A program made the position numbers and the translations under genes. From Lachnospiraceae bacterium (GTDB lineage: Bacteria > Bacillota > Clostridia > Lachnospirales > Lachnospiraceae): a stretch of DNA of 64,000 nucleotides. Under the pieces are notes generated by a model. It saw only the letters and a program-made list of their open reading frames with translations. It did not search any database and was not told the DNA's origin. Positions 28,165 to 37,080 of this stretch are shown piece by piece. Where the stretch lies: NCBI GenBank assembly GCA_022510565.1, contig JAFLTE010000004.1, positions 62,001 through 126,000 of the forward strand. The letters run 5' to 3'. How positions within the stretch are numbered: position 1 is the stretch's first letter; each line of letters opens with the position of its first letter.

Positions 28165-28193
28165 TTGCGGAAATATATATTTTTTGATATACT
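28165..28193 (+). promoter_or_regulatory. Probable promoter for the double-receiver protein
   Basis: TTGCGG at 28165-28170, a 17-bp AT spacer and TATACT at 28188-28193, about 73 bases before ATG 28266. The response regulator can thus be expressed apart from the kinase. Confidence 0.55.
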
Positions 28194-28265
28194 ATTACAA
28201 TATTGGGAGATTATGTGATTACTTTTTACTGTACATACAGAGAGATTAATCGGGAGAGTGTCAGA

Positions 28266-29036
28266 ATGCAGAATGTAGTAATTGTTTCACAAGTGCAGAG
28301 TTACCTGCTCGTGTCTTTGCGAGAGTGGTTTGAGAAATCGGAATACGAAGTGCGTATTGTGAAAGCAGATATTAATGAAATCAACAAGATAGAAGAGCAG
28401 CCCAGTGCTTTTGTTTTATATGTGGATGAGAAGATGGAAGAAGAGCAGCAGGCGCTCAACTACATTAAAGATAAAGCCATGGAGAATGATGTTCCTATTT
28501 TTGCAATAGGAGATCCGCATGAATTGGACATGGTGGAGAGAATGATTTCCAAGAGTCTCATCAGTCGTAAATTCCAGCGCCCGATCAATGTCAGTGAAGT
28601 GGTTAGCGCCATTACGACGTATGTGAAAGAACACGGTAAACAGAATAAGAAGAAGATTCTGGTGGTGGACGATTCGGGTACGATGCTTCGTAATGTAAAG
28701 GGCTGGTTGGAAGAGAACTATAGAGTTACGCTTGCCAATTCCGGCGCCATGGCAATTAAGTATCTGGCGACGAACAGACCGGATCTGGTGTTGCTCGATT
28801 ATGAGATGCCGATTGTGGACGGTAAGCAGGTATTAGAGATGATTCGCAGCGAGATGGAGTTTGAGGATATTCCGGTTATTTTCCTGACGAACAAGGGAGA
28901 CAGGGAGACAATTATGAATGTAATGGCACTTAAGCCACAGGGATATTTGCTAAAATCTATGGAACCGGAGAAGATCGTGGAGTCCATTGACACATTCTTC
29001 GAGGAGCGCAGAAGAAAAGAGCTTATGAAAATATAG
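28266..29036 (+). CDS. Double-receiver response regulator without output domain
   Basis: 256 residues; the ATG at 28266 has GGGAG 10 bases upstream (the frame is open further up but lacks a ribosome site). Residues about 1-120 form a degenerate receiver-like domain: alternating strands and helices, one Asp in VLYVDEKM, no acidic pair at the start. Residues about 127-250 are a standard CheY-like receiver (KILVVDDSG, phospho-acceptor Asp178 in LLDYEMP, Lys in LLKSMEP). There is no DNA-binding, GGDEF or other effector domain, so it must act through protein contacts or as a phosphate relay or sink. It is probably the partner of the hybrid kinase encoded upstream. Confidence 0.85.
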   Translation: MQNVVIVSQVQSYLLVSLREWFEKSEYEVRIVKADINEINKIEEQPSAFVLYVDEKMEEEQQALNYIKDKAMENDVPIFAIGDPHELDMVERMISKSLISRKFQRPINVSEVVSAITTYVKEHGKQNKKKILVVDDSGTMLRNVKGWLEENYRVTLANSGAMAIKYLATNRPDLVLLDYEMPIVDGKQVLEMIRSEMEFEDIPVIFLTNKGDRETIMNVMALKPQGYLLKSMEPEKIVESIDTFFEERRRKELMKI

Positions 29037-29040
29037 AGTA

Positions 29041-29072
29041 TATAAAAAAGCGGGTGAACCCGCTTTTTTATA
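29041..29072. terminator. Bidirectional intrinsic terminator between convergent genes
   Basis: A stem of AAAAAAGCGGG with CCCGCTTTTTT around a TGAA loop. Both strands give a GC-rich stem followed by T-runs. It serves the response-regulator gene on the plus strand and the DUF6033-like gene on the minus strand. Confidence 0.88.
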
Positions 29073-29092
29073 TATCAAGATTTGCTGTTCTA

Positions 29093-29821
29093 TTAGATTG
29101 ATGAACTGAAATGTTCGCCCGGAAAAGGAGCGGTAGACTCCTCTTTGATGCTTTCCCAATCTACATTTGAAATCTTATCCAACAGTTCTTCAATAGTGGA
29201 TGCATGTACGGTAGTCCGCTTGCCACGCTCATAGCCGTGATCATACGGATGTCTGGGATTGTTTTTGTCTGCCTCCGCTTTCTCGGCAGCCTCTTTTTTG
29301 CCCTCGCGGATGCTGTCTATAAATTTCTTCTGGCGCTCGCCTGCTTTTTCCAGTTCCGCAAAGAAAGATAACTCGCCGTCTTTGCCGATGGTGATGCCCA
29401 CGCGCACTACGTCATCCTTGCTATCTCCTAACTGTTCCTTGATTTCATCCAGTTTGCCTACAGCCTCATCGAGAAGGGACAGATTTTGTTCCTTAACACT
29501 TTCGTCGGCAGCCATGCGCTCCAGTTCTTCTGTATCAATCAATACAGTGTACTCTTTCGTACCGCGGGAAAGATAGGAAGCAGCTTCTTCATCGGAATCA
29601 TAATCAGCTACGATGAAATCCATATTCGAGTAGGTTTTCTTCAACTCCTGAAGCAGAGCCCTTGCTTTATCGCTCAACTGTACACTGTTGCCCGCCTTGC
29701 CTGTTTTGTCAGTCTTTGCGGAAGAGTCGGACTTGGATGTCTTGCTCTGGTCTTTGCGGCTATTAACAGAGTTGCCGTAGAAATTGTTCTGATATGCGTT
29801 GTATCCATTTATTTTGTTCAT
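29093..29821 (-). CDS. DUF6033-like protein
   Basis: A 242-residue soluble, highly charged protein on the minus strand, with no signal peptide. The N-terminus is Asn/Tyr-rich (MNKINGYNAYQNNFYGN), followed by a Ser/Lys linker (KTSKSDSSAKTDKTGKAG) and a conserved-looking core (QLSDKARALLQELKKTYSNM, DFIVADYDSDEEAASYLSRG). A coiled-coil-like Glu/Lys-rich region and a C-terminus with STIEELLDKISNVDW follow. It matches what I recall of the DUF6033 family, common in Lachnospiraceae. The N-terminal QLSDKA segment recalls FlgM-type linkers, but I would not assign a role. The minus-strand ATG is preceded by AAGGAGGG. Confidence 0.75.
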   Translation of the reverse strand: MNKINGYNAYQNNFYGNSVNSRKDQSKTSKSDSSAKTDKTGKAGNSVQLSDKARALLQELKKTYSNMDFIVADYDSDEEAASYLSRGTKEYTVLIDTEELERMAADESVKEQNLSLLDEAVGKLDEIKEQLGDSKDDVVRVGITIGKDGELSFFAELEKAGERQKKFIDSIREGKKEAAEKAEADKNNPRHPYDHGYERGKRTTVHASTIEELLDKISNVDWESIKEESTAPFPGEHFSSSI

Positions 29822-29932
29822 GTTATGCCCTCCTTAGCGTGATTCGTAAATCCGTTTACTTATATATGAGCCTATCAAGCTCGTTCTATGTTATATATAT
29901 CGTTATTTTAGGAAGTTTTCTTAAGAGGGAAA

Positions 29933-29967
29933 TTGACAAAAAAGATAAACGGTAGTATAAATAACCG
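29933..29967 (+). promoter_or_regulatory. Promoter with flanking inverted repeat upstream of the Rrf2 regulator
   Basis: TTGACA at 29933-29938, a 16-bp spacer and TATAAA at 29955-29960. ACGGT (29948-29952) and ACCGT (29963-29967) flank the -10 symmetrically. Rrf2 regulators usually repress their own genes through such sites, so this is a candidate autoregulatory operator; the repeat is short and the call is inference. Confidence 0.5.
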
Positions 29968-30009
29968 TATAAAGCCTAGCAAATAAATAGGAAAAGAGGA
30001 TATTGTGAC

Positions 30010-30444
30010 ATGAAAATCTCGACAAAAGGCAGATATGCGCTCAGGCTTATGCTTGATTTGGCGCTTAATAACACCGGTGAACCGGTGCGTATCAAAGATA
30101 TTGCAGCACGGCAGGAAATATCGGATAAATATTTGGAACAGATTATCTCCACGCTGAATAAAGCGGGTTTTGTAAAAAGTATTAGAGGTCCACAGGGCGG
30201 TTACAGGTTGTCCAAGGAGCCGGAAAAATATACCGTGGGTATGATTTTGCGGCTGACGGAGGGGTCTCTGGCACCCGTGCCGTGTCTGGACGATGAGGTC
30301 AATCACTGCGAAAGGCAGGATGGGTGTGTCACACTGCGTTTGTGGCAGATGCTCAATAACGCCATCAGTGATATCGTGGACAAGGTGACTTTGGCGGATC
30401 TTATGGAATGGCAAAGCCAGATATCTGAAAACTATATAATATAG
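30010..30444 (+). CDS. Rrf2-family transcriptional regulator (IscR/CymR-like)
   Basis: A 144-residue DNA-binding protein. The winged helix is clear: MKISTKGRYALRLMLDLAL, then RIKDIAARQEISDKYLEQII (recognition region) and RGPQGGYRLSKEPEKYTVG (wing). Residues about 95-115 hold three Cys (PCLDDEVNHCERQDGC) with gaps of 7 and 5, close to the Fe-S-binding triplet of IscR (gaps 5 and 5), so an Fe-S or redox signal is likely. No isc/suf or cysteine genes are adjacent, and its targets are unknown. The ATG follows AAGAGGATATTGTGAC. Confidence 0.88.
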   Translation: MKISTKGRYALRLMLDLALNNTGEPVRIKDIAARQEISDKYLEQIISTLNKAGFVKSIRGPQGGYRLSKEPEKYTVGMILRLTEGSLAPVPCLDDEVNHCERQDGCVTLRLWQMLNNAISDIVDKVTLADLMEWQSQISENYII

Positions 30445-30455
30445 TAAACGTAAAC

Positions 30456-30484
30456 TTGCGAGTTTATTTTATTAATTGTATTAT
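30456..30484 (+). promoter_or_regulatory. Probable promoter for the hybrid kinase at 30516
   Basis: TTGCGA at 30456-30461, a 17-bp spacer and TATTAT at 30479-30484. The first 12 bases (TTGCGAGTTTAT) are identical to those of the hemZ promoter at 54163. Confidence 0.55.
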
Positions 30485-30515
30485 ATAATATAAGCAGTAT
30501 ATATCTGATGGGGCG

Positions 30516-32342
30516 ATGGTAAAGGGTATGTCCAGACTGGCTAAATTGTGGTATTTTATAACACACTTTAAACTGAATATCATGAATTATGACGTGTTCC
30601 TGCAGATTTCCGCGCTCTCGCTGGCGTTCATACACCTGGTACTGATGATTGCGATGAGATTGGGAGGACAGATTTTTCTCGCGGGTGTGAATATTATCAG
30701 TATATGTGTTTATCTCATCGCCTTTCACCATGCGGGCAAGAAACGGATTAGGCTGGTCTATTACATATTTATCATAGAAATACTTATATATTCATCTCTT
30801 TCTGTGTATATCTTGGGCGAAGATACACAGTTTGGTCTCTATTGCCTGGCGGTGATGCCTTTTACATTCCTGACAGGTTATATTTTGGATTGTCAGAATC
30901 TCGGTGAAAAGGTTTTTCACCCTTTCGCTAATGTTACTGTCCTCGCTTTGTTTTACTTTATTGAGCTGAGCATGGGAGATTTTTTCGAACCGCGTTATAC
31001 GATTGACAGTGTCATTATTATGAATTTTCTTCGCATATTGAATATGCTGATTAATATTTTCTGTATTCTATTCGGGTGCGGTGTATTGTCCATGGTTGCG
31101 GTAGACCATACGAGGACGATACACAGCAATATGGAAGAGATGGAGCGCCTGATGCATCAGGCGGAGGCCTCCAACGAAGCGAAGAGTGCATTTCTTGCCA
31201 ATATGTCCCACGAGATTAGAACACCCATGAATGCCATTTGCGGTATGGCGGATATGCTTTTGGATGAAAAACTGACGGAGCAGGGCAGGGAGTATGCGGA
31301 CACGATTAAATCATCGAGTGCAGGCCTTTTGAGTATTATTAACGATATTCTGGACTTTTCCAAAATTGAGTCCGGCAAGATGCCTATTATTCCGGAAGAA
31401 TATTATTTTGCATCTCTTGTACATGATGTCGCGAGTATGATGGAGGTGCGGGTGAAGGACAGACCGGTGGAGCTTATAACTAACGTGCCGGACGATGTGC
31501 CGAGTAAGTTGTACGGTGATACCGGAAGGGTTAAACAGATTCTGATTAACATTGTGGGTAATGCAGTAAAGTTCACCCATGAGGGAACGGTGACGATTGG
31601 CATTTCATGGCAAGCTCAGGATAATGATATGGGACGGCTGATTTTCAGCGTTGCGGACACCGGTGTCGGCATCAAGGAAGAAGATATGGCAAAGCTGTTT
31701 GATTCCTTCGAGCAAGTGGATATGAAGAAAAACAGAGGTGTGGAAGGCACCGGGCTGGGCTTGTCCATCTCCAAACTTTTGGTGGAGAGTATGGGAGGAC
31801 ATATCAGTGTCGAGAGCGAGTATGGTGTAGGCAGCACATTTACCTTTGATATTATACAAAAAATTATTGATGCTACACCTTGCGAATATAATAAGAATAA
31901 GAGAGGTGTGGGACATAAGCAGTTCGCTATCGATTTTTGCGCACCGGATGCTAAGGTGTTGGTTGTGGACGACAATAAGGTGAATCTGCGTGTGGCGGCA
32001 GGACTTCTCAAGAAATTCGGTATTGTGCCCGACACGGTAGATAACGGGCAGGACAGTATAGACATTATACGTGGACAGTCGCAGTATGATCTTGTTTTTA
32101 TGGATCACATGATGCCGGAGATGGATGGTATCGAAGCAGTGCAGAAGATTCGGAGTATCGGCACACAGTATACGGATCAATTGCCGATTGTTGCGCTTTC
32201 CGCGAATGCCGTCAAAGGCATGGAAGAGCAGTTCCTGGCAGGAGGTATGAACGATTTTCTGCCGAAACCGATAGAACTGGCCATGCTTGGTGCAATTTTA
32301 AAAAAGTGGCTGCCCCCGGACGTGATGCAGGAAGTAAGATAG
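30516..32342 (+). CDS. Hybrid histidine kinase, membrane N-terminus, C-terminal REC
   Basis: A 608-residue protein. Residues about 20-200 have about six membrane helices and no large external loop, so the signal is probably intramembrane or membrane-borne. A short coiled coil (EEMERLMHQAEASNEAK) leads to HisKA ([16 protein letters not shown], His232), HATPase_c (NIVGNAVKFTHEG, VADTGVGIKEED, GTGLGLSISKLL) and one receiver (VLVVDDNKVN, Asp530 in FMDHMMPEMDG). There is no Hpt, unlike the kinase at 25556, so an external phosphotransfer partner is needed. The start is uncertain: ATG 30516 or ATG 30528. Confidence 0.9.
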   Translation: MVKGMSRLAKLWYFITHFKLNIMNYDVFLQISALSLAFIHLVLMIAMRLGGQIFLAGVNIISICVYLIAFHHAGKKRIRLVYYIFIIEILIYSSLSVYILGEDTQFGLYCLAVMPFTFLTGYILDCQNLGEKVFHPFANVTVLALFYFIELSMGDFFEPRYTIDSVIIMNFLRILNMLINIFCILFGCGVLSMVAVDHTRTIHSNMEEMERLMHQAEASNEAKSAFLANMSHEIRTPMNAICGMADMLLDEKLTEQGREYADTIKSSSAGLLSIINDILDFSKIESGKMPIIPEEYYFASLVHDVASMMEVRVKDRPVELITNVPDDVPSKLYGDTGRVKQILINIVGNAVKFTHEGTVTIGISWQAQDNDMGRLIFSVADTGVGIKEEDMAKLFDSFEQVDMKKNRGVEGTGLGLSISKLLVESMGGHISVESEYGVGSTFTFDIIQKIIDATPCEYNKNKRGVGHKQFAIDFCAPDAKVLVVDDNKVNLRVAAGLLKKFGIVPDTVDNGQDSIDIIRGQSQYDLVFMDHMMPEMDGIEAVQKIRSIGTQYTDQLPIVALSANAVKGMEEQFLAGGMNDFLPKPIELAMLGAILKKWLPPDVMQEVR

Positions 32343-32492
32343 AAGATAGTAAATATATGACAACTGTCGTATGTTTAGTATAAAAAATTTGTATCAAGAT
32401 AGTGGAAAGTTTAAGTCGAATGTGATAAAATTTTTGATGATAACGGTCATATGATGTCAGAAAATCATAAAGTAAAAGAGGGGGAAATGGAG

Positions 32493-33932
32493 ATGACAGA
32501 ATCGCAATATAGGCGGGCAAATAAGACGGTTTACACTGTAGTTGCAATAATATTGCTGTATTATATCGTGGCAATGGGGTACACTGCATCAAGTTCAGCC
32601 GTATTATGGCAGGGTTATTTGAAAGTGATTGCATCGGTACTGGCATTTATTGGATCAACAGTTTCTTATCTGCTGTGGCGCAATCAGAAAAAAGCCGGGA
32701 TTGGCATGTTGCTGTTTTCTACGGCGGCTTACTCGGTAATCGTGCTATTTGGAATAGATGTAGGGGTCTATGCGTATGCATTTCCTGTGTTGTTCGCCAC
32801 TATGGTGTACTACAATAGGAAAATAATGATTTACGGTAATTCGTTAATTTTGCTTACCAATGTGATTAAACTGTTCATCGCAGATGAATCACAGTCGTCA
32901 GCCGCACAGATCGCGATAGTGACTTGTGCACTGGCAGCGTATTCATCCATCAAGATTTCCGGAATGATAACTGTATTTAGAGATGAGACTGTCAATGCCG
33001 TTGCGGAGGCTGCTGCCCTTCAGGAAGCCAATCAACAGAAAATGTTGGAGGTGGCTGCAAGCATCATCCAGAACTTTGACGGGGCGATGGAACGTTTGAA
33101 TGATTTGCAAGGCAATGTAGATACCAATAATTTCGCGATGTCGAACATAGCGGAGAGTACCGATGCCACGGCACAGTCTATTCAGAGACAGGCCGATATG
33201 TGTATGGACATCCGCAGCAATACGGATTCTGTGGAAGAGAGTATGAAGCAGCTGATTGCAGCATCCGGCAGAGCCAATAGTATGGTAGCGCAAGGCGCAG
33301 AAGTTGTGGAGAGCCTGAGAAAGCAGGCACAGAATGTGGAGGAAGCAAGCAACGCCACTGTTTCTGTCAGCAACAGGCTTAGCGAGAAAGTGGAAGAAGT
33401 GCAGAACTTTATCGGAGTCATTCTGTCGATTTCCAGCCAGACCAATTTGCTTGCACTCAATGCTTCCATCGAGGCGGCGCGTGCCGGGGAAGCAGGAAGA
33501 GGTTTTGCGGTTGTTGCGGAAGAAATCAGACAGTTGTCGGAGCAGACCAAGGATGCTTCAAACAGCATTACAAATATTATTAACGAGTTGATTCAGGATG
33601 CGAAGAGCGTAAACGAGAGCGTGGACAGCGCAGTAATGTCCATCGCCAAGCAGAATGAATTGATAGAGGCTACCAAGGAGAAATTTGCGGCGGTAGACGA
33701 AGAAGTACAGAGTATGGCGGCAGGTGTGAAAAACAGCGAAAAGATTATGGCCGGTATCCTGGACAGCACGAATACAATCTCTGATGATATTTCCCAGTTA
33801 TCTGCTACGAGCGAGGAAGTGGCCGCATCCAGCGTGGAAGGACTCAGAACTTCCGAGGCGACTGTGCATGATATGCAGGCGTGTAGGGAAATGCTTGAGA
33901 AGATACAGAGTTTAGCGAAACAGTTACAGTAA
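32493..33932 (+). CDS. Methyl-accepting chemotaxis protein, no HAMP
   Basis: A 479-residue chemoreceptor. I place the start at ATG 32493, 8 bases after GAGGGGG; upstream ATGs at 32451 and 32487 lack correct spacing. Residues about 10-165 hold about six closely spaced helices with no periplasmic ligand domain or recognisable HAMP. Residues about 185-479 are the cytoplasmic coiled coil, with the conserved signalling tip [20 protein letters not shown] and an adaptation region. It should control a CheA/CheW complex. No che or flagellar genes are in the window. Confidence 0.9.
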   Translation: MTESQYRRANKTVYTVVAIILLYYIVAMGYTASSSAVLWQGYLKVIASVLAFIGSTVSYLLWRNQKKAGIGMLLFSTAAYSVIVLFGIDVGVYAYAFPVLFATMVYYNRKIMIYGNSLILLTNVIKLFIADESQSSAAQIAIVTCALAAYSSIKISGMITVFRDETVNAVAEAAALQEANQQKMLEVAASIIQNFDGAMERLNDLQGNVDTNNFAMSNIAESTDATAQSIQRQADMCMDIRSNTDSVEESMKQLIAASGRANSMVAQGAEVVESLRKQAQNVEEASNATVSVSNRLSEKVEEVQNFIGVILSISSQTNLLALNASIEAARAGEAGRGFAVVAEEIRQLSEQTKDASNSITNIINELIQDAKSVNESVDSAVMSIAKQNELIEATKEKFAAVDEEVQSMAAGVKNSEKIMAGILDSTNTISDDISQLSATSEEVAASSVEGLRTSEATVHDMQACREMLEKIQSLAKQLQ

Positions 33933-33939
33933 TTCATGG

Positions 33940-33968
33940 TTGACTTTAACGGAGTACTGTACTAATAT
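33940..33968 (+). promoter_or_regulatory. Promoter of the trp operon
   Basis: TTGACT at 33940-33945, an exact 17-bp spacer and TAATAT at 33963-33968, 7 bases after the chemoreceptor stop. The transcript would start near 33975 and enter the T-box leader. Confidence 0.65.
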
Positions 33969-34035
33969 ATTATTGTTGACGGATTGCTACGCAGTTTGTC
34001 AGCTCAAGATTTAGCAGTTTATAATCAGATAAGTA

Positions 34036-34282
34036 AAGTCTGTGAGCAAAGGGAGTACCGTTAGTAGGGACATTACAGAGAGTCGGCGTTGGTGGAAGCC
34101 GATATGGAGCACTTTCGGGAATGGGTTTGTGAGACGCAGGTCGAAAACAGCGTGGCTGTCAGTAGACTGAGCCGTAACTCTGCGTTAAAGAGAAGGATAT
34201 CGGACATAAGTCCTGTATCTGTAATGTGTCAGTAACTTGAATTGGTGGCGGGTATTTTCCGATTGGAAGATACCCGTTTTCT
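34036..34282 (+). promoter_or_regulatory. Tryptophan T-box riboswitch
   Basis: A T-box leader. The base of stem I pairs GTCT (34038-34041) with AGAC (34132-34135). Inside it the AGAGAG-TCGGCG...GCCGA segment (from 34076) is the usual upper stem I. The specifier loop reads GAA-TGG-G with the Trp codon TGG at 34122-34124. The linker has the AGTAGACTGAGCCGTAACTC / GCGTTAAAGAG stem II/III signature. The antiterminator bulge TGGC at 34246-34249 can pair with GCCA of a tRNA whose discriminator is G, as in tRNA-Trp. Uncharged tRNA-Trp should favour the antiterminator and switch on trpE-A. Confidence 0.88.
34249..34282 (+). terminator. T-box regulated terminator before trpE
   Basis: A 12-bp stem (34249-34260 with 34265-34276; one G-T pair), loop GATT, then TTTT at 34277-34280. 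It overlaps the T-box antiterminator sequence, as expected for the off-state. Confidence 0.88.
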
Positions 34283-34310
34283 ATTTGGTTTCTGGGAAAC
34301 GGAGGAGCAT

Positions 34311-35726
34311 ATGAAACGGAGATTGAGAGCGTACCGGAAGACGGTCAGCATTGTTAATGAGAAAGCGATATCCATGTTTGAGGGAATTGCGGCGAACAAC
34401 AAATGTTTTTTGTTGGAAAGCTATGACAAGGACTATGACAGATATTCTTTCTTCGGAATAAATCCGGCGGAGATTATTTCATCAAAAGGCAACAGCTTGG
34501 TTATCACGAAGGGCGACGGCAGTGTGGAAGTCAGAGAGGGAAATCCGCTGACACTTTTACAGGCATACTACGATGAGTTTGAGGTGGTTAAGGACGAGGG
34601 AGAGCTTGCCATGATAGGCGGATTGGTAGGGAGCCTTGCCTATGACTTTGTACGTTACAGTGAGGAACTGCCTGATGAGAATCCGGACGAAATCGGTATC
34701 GAGACAATTCAGTTGATGCTCACAAGAGAGTTTATCATCATCGACCACAGAGCGGAGACCATGACCGGTGTTGTACTGGAAGAAGATACACCTGAAGGCA
34801 GGCAAATCGGAGAGGAGAAGGCAGCCAATCTGGTGGCGCTTGTCAGAAAGAATACGAAAGAGAATGACGGTCATGCTGACTTCGTCCATGACGGCAAAAT
34901 CGTACACAAAACAGATACACTCGAAGAATACAGCGAGAAAGTCGATAAAATCAAACACTATATCAAAGAGGGGCATATTTTCCAGACGGTATTGTCGCAG
35001 CGCTGGACCATTGAGACGGGGCATGACGGACTGACCTTATATAAAGAACTTCGTGAATTGAATCCGTCGCCTTATCTTTACTATTTTAATTTTGGCGATT
35101 TTGAGATTATCGGTTCCAGCCCGGAGATGCTTGTAAAGCAGACGGACAATAAAGTGTTTACCTGTCCGATTGCCGGCACGAGGAGACGCGGCAGGGATGA
35201 GGAGGAAGATCAGCTTCTGCGGGATGAACTTCTGCAGGATGAAAAGGAGCGTGCAGAGCACGTAATGTTAGTGGATCTTGCGCGAAACGATATGGGCAGG
35301 ATTGCAGAGTTCGGAACGGTAAAGGTGACGCAGTTTATGAATGTGCAGAATTATTCTCACGTGATGCATATTGTGTCGCTTGTGGAGGGTAAGAAGAAAG
35401 GAGAGCGGCATCCGCTTGAACTGGTGGCTTCCTTCCTGCCGGCGGGAACACTCAGCGGTGCACCGAAAATCCGCGCCATGGAGATTATCGATGAATTGGA
35501 GACGGTGCGAAGAGGACTGTACGGCGGTGCCACGGGATATATCGGGTTTAACGGCAATATGGATTTGTGTATCACAATCCGTACCATGATTAAGAAAGGA
35601 AATAAAGTATACTTGCAGGCGGGCGCGGGTATTGTGGCGGACTCGGTGGGTGAGATGGAATATCAGGAGTGCTGCAACAAGGTAATGGCGCTTGCCAAAA
35701 CACTGGTAGAGGAGGAAAATTTATGA
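34311..35726 (+). CDS. trpE: Anthranilate synthase component I
   Basis: 471 residues. Converts chorismate and ammonia (from TrpG) to anthranilate, the first step of tryptophan synthesis. I chose ATG 34311, with GGAGGAG just upstream, because the frame further up runs into the T-box terminator. The N-terminal domain has the LLES feedback motif (CFLLESYDKDYDRYSFFG), the site where tryptophan binds. The catalytic C-terminal half shows PSPYLYYFNFGDFEIIGSSP, CPIAGTRRRG, HVMLVDLARNDMGR and GTLSGAPKIRAMEII. The last bases overlap trpG by ATGA. Confidence 0.96.
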   Translation: MKRRLRAYRKTVSIVNEKAISMFEGIAANNKCFLLESYDKDYDRYSFFGINPAEIISSKGNSLVITKGDGSVEVREGNPLTLLQAYYDEFEVVKDEGELAMIGGLVGSLAYDFVRYSEELPDENPDEIGIETIQLMLTREFIIIDHRAETMTGVVLEEDTPEGRQIGEEKAANLVALVRKNTKENDGHADFVHDGKIVHKTDTLEEYSEKVDKIKHYIKEGHIFQTVLSQRWTIETGHDGLTLYKELRELNPSPYLYYFNFGDFEIIGSSPEMLVKQTDNKVFTCPIAGTRRRGRDEEEDQLLRDELLQDEKERAEHVMLVDLARNDMGRIAEFGTVKVTQFMNVQNYSHVMHIVSLVEGKKKGERHPLELVASFLPAGTLSGAPKIRAMEIIDELETVRRGLYGGATGYIGFNGNMDLCITIRTMIKKGNKVYLQAGAGIVADSVGEMEYQECCNKVMALAKTLVEEENL

Positions 35727-36292
35727 TTTTGCTCATTGATAATTACGATTCGTTTACTTATAATTTATACCAGTATATCGGCACTTTTACGAGTGATATC
35801 AAGGTGGTCAGGAACGACAAGATTACAATCGAGGAGATCGAGGCGCTTAATCCTGACAAAATTGTGTTGTCTCCCGGACCGAAGAATCCGAAAGAGGCGG
35901 GCATCTGTATGGAAGTAGTGCGCAGATTTACCGGCAAAAAGCCTATTCTGGGCATCTGCCTAGGACATCAGTGTATCGGGGAAGCTTTGGGCGGAACGGT
36001 ATCATATGCTAAGAATATTTTTCATGGAAAGCAAAGCAAGATAGAGCACGACGGAACAAGCATCTTTACGGGAATCGATTCCCCCATCAAGGTGGCTCGG
36101 TATCATTCCCTGGCAGTGCAGAAGGAAGATTTGCCGGAATGCCTTCAAATAATGGCTCAGACACAGGACGGGGAGATTATGGCGATTCGGCATAAGGATT
36201 ATCCGGTGGTGGGCTTACAGTTCCATCCTGAGTCCATTTATACGGAGCATGGGAAGAGACTTGTGGAAAATTTTGTGAACGGAGTAATTTAG
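35723..36292 (+). CDS. trpG: Anthranilate synthase component II (glutamine amidotransferase)
   Basis: 189 residues; start at ATG 35723 overlapping the trpE stop. A class I amidotransferase that delivers ammonia from glutamine to TrpE. Catalytic triad: Cys in GICLGHQ, and His and Glu in LQFHPES. The length equals the amidotransferase domain alone; it is not a TrpG-TrpD fusion, which matters because trpD is absent from this operon. It may also serve folate synthesis (PabA role), as in some Firmicutes. Confidence 0.95.
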   Translation: MILLIDNYDSFTYNLYQYIGTFTSDIKVVRNDKITIEEIEALNPDKIVLSPGPKNPKEAGICMEVVRRFTGKKPILGICLGHQCIGEALGGTVSYAKNIFHGKQSKIEHDGTSIFTGIDSPIKVARYHSLAVQKEDLPECLQIMAQTQDGEIMAIRHKDYPVVGLQFHPESIYTEHGKRLVENFVNGVI

Positions 36293-36293
36293 G

Positions 36294-37067
36294 ATGATTT
36301 TGGATGAGATTGTAGCGGATAAGAGAAAAAGGCTTGCGGAGCATAAGGAGCGTATTTCCGAGCAGGAAATGAAAGAGCTTGCGGCACAGTGCGACAGAGA
36401 AAGCATCAGCTTCTACAGCGCTCTTGCGGGGGAAGGATTGTCTATCATCGGGGAGTTTAAGAAGGCTTCTCCCAGCCACGGCAAGATGGACAATAAGATT
36501 GAGCTGACGGACAGAATTGACCAGTACAACGCTTCGGTGGATGCCATTTCCTGCCTCACGGAGGAAGACCACTTTCTGGGGAGTGTTGATTATTTTAAGC
36601 AGATTAGAGAGATATCTGATTTACCTATGATTCGTAAAGATTTTATTATTGACCCATATCAAATCTTTGAGGCGAAGGTAATCGGTGCAGATTGTATTTT
36701 GCTGATTGCGGCAATCTTAAATGACAGAGAATTGAAATTGTTCTATGAACTGGCTTACGATTTAGGTATGGATGTATTGGTGGAAGTGCACGATGAGGAA
36801 GAGATGATGCGGGCAGTGGGACTGGATGCGAAGATTATCGGTGTCAACAACCGCAATTTGAAAGACTTCAGCATCGACCTAAATACTACCAAAAAGCTTG
36901 CGCAGATGGTACCCGATGGGACGCTTCTCGTTTCCGAGAGCGGTGTGAGCACGGACGAGGATGTGGAGTTTTTGAAAGAAATAGGCGTGGATGCGCTTTT
37001 GATCGGGACGGTCTTCATGGAGGCTGAGGACCCGAAAGCGTTGGCATCAAAATGGCGTACGCTATAG
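36294..37067 (+). CDS. trpC: Indole-3-glycerol-phosphate synthase
   Basis: 257 residues, starting one base after trpG. It closes the indole ring from carboxyphenylamino-deoxyribulose phosphate. TIM-barrel motifs: IIGEFKKASPSHG (catalytic Lys), ISCLTEEDHFLGS, MIRKDFIIDPYQI, VLVEVHDEEE, IIGVNNRNLKDF and LLVSESGVS. The normal order in related operons is G-D-C; here the gene follows trpG directly. Confidence 0.96.
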   Translation: MILDEIVADKRKRLAEHKERISEQEMKELAAQCDRESISFYSALAGEGLSIIGEFKKASPSHGKMDNKIELTDRIDQYNASVDAISCLTEEDHFLGSVDYFKQIREISDLPMIRKDFIIDPYQIFEAKVIGADCILLIAAILNDRELKLFYELAYDLGMDVLVEVHDEEEMMRAVGLDAKIIGVNNRNLKDFSIDLNTTKKLAQMVPDGTLLVSESGVSTDEDVEFLKEIGVDALLIGTVFMEAEDPKALASKWRTL

Positions 37068-37080
37068 GGTGTGTATGATT

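Larger units (their letters stand above)
33933..34310 (+). other. 378-base leader region of the trp operon
   Basis: This gene-free stretch holds the trp promoter (33940-33968), an AT-rich lead-in, and a tryptophan T-box riboswitch with its terminator (34036-34282), then the trpE ribosome site at 34301. No protein-coding leader peptide is evident. Confidence 0.8.

Noticed and set aside
32400..32450. Possible SigD (flagellar) promoter before the chemoreceptor
   Set aside because: A TAAA and a GGTCATAT-like element have the right spacing, but the second element matches the consensus poorly.
34080..34140. tRNA-like GGTGGAAGCC segment upstream of trpE
   Set aside because: It is part of T-box stem I; there is no cloverleaf or CCA-end.
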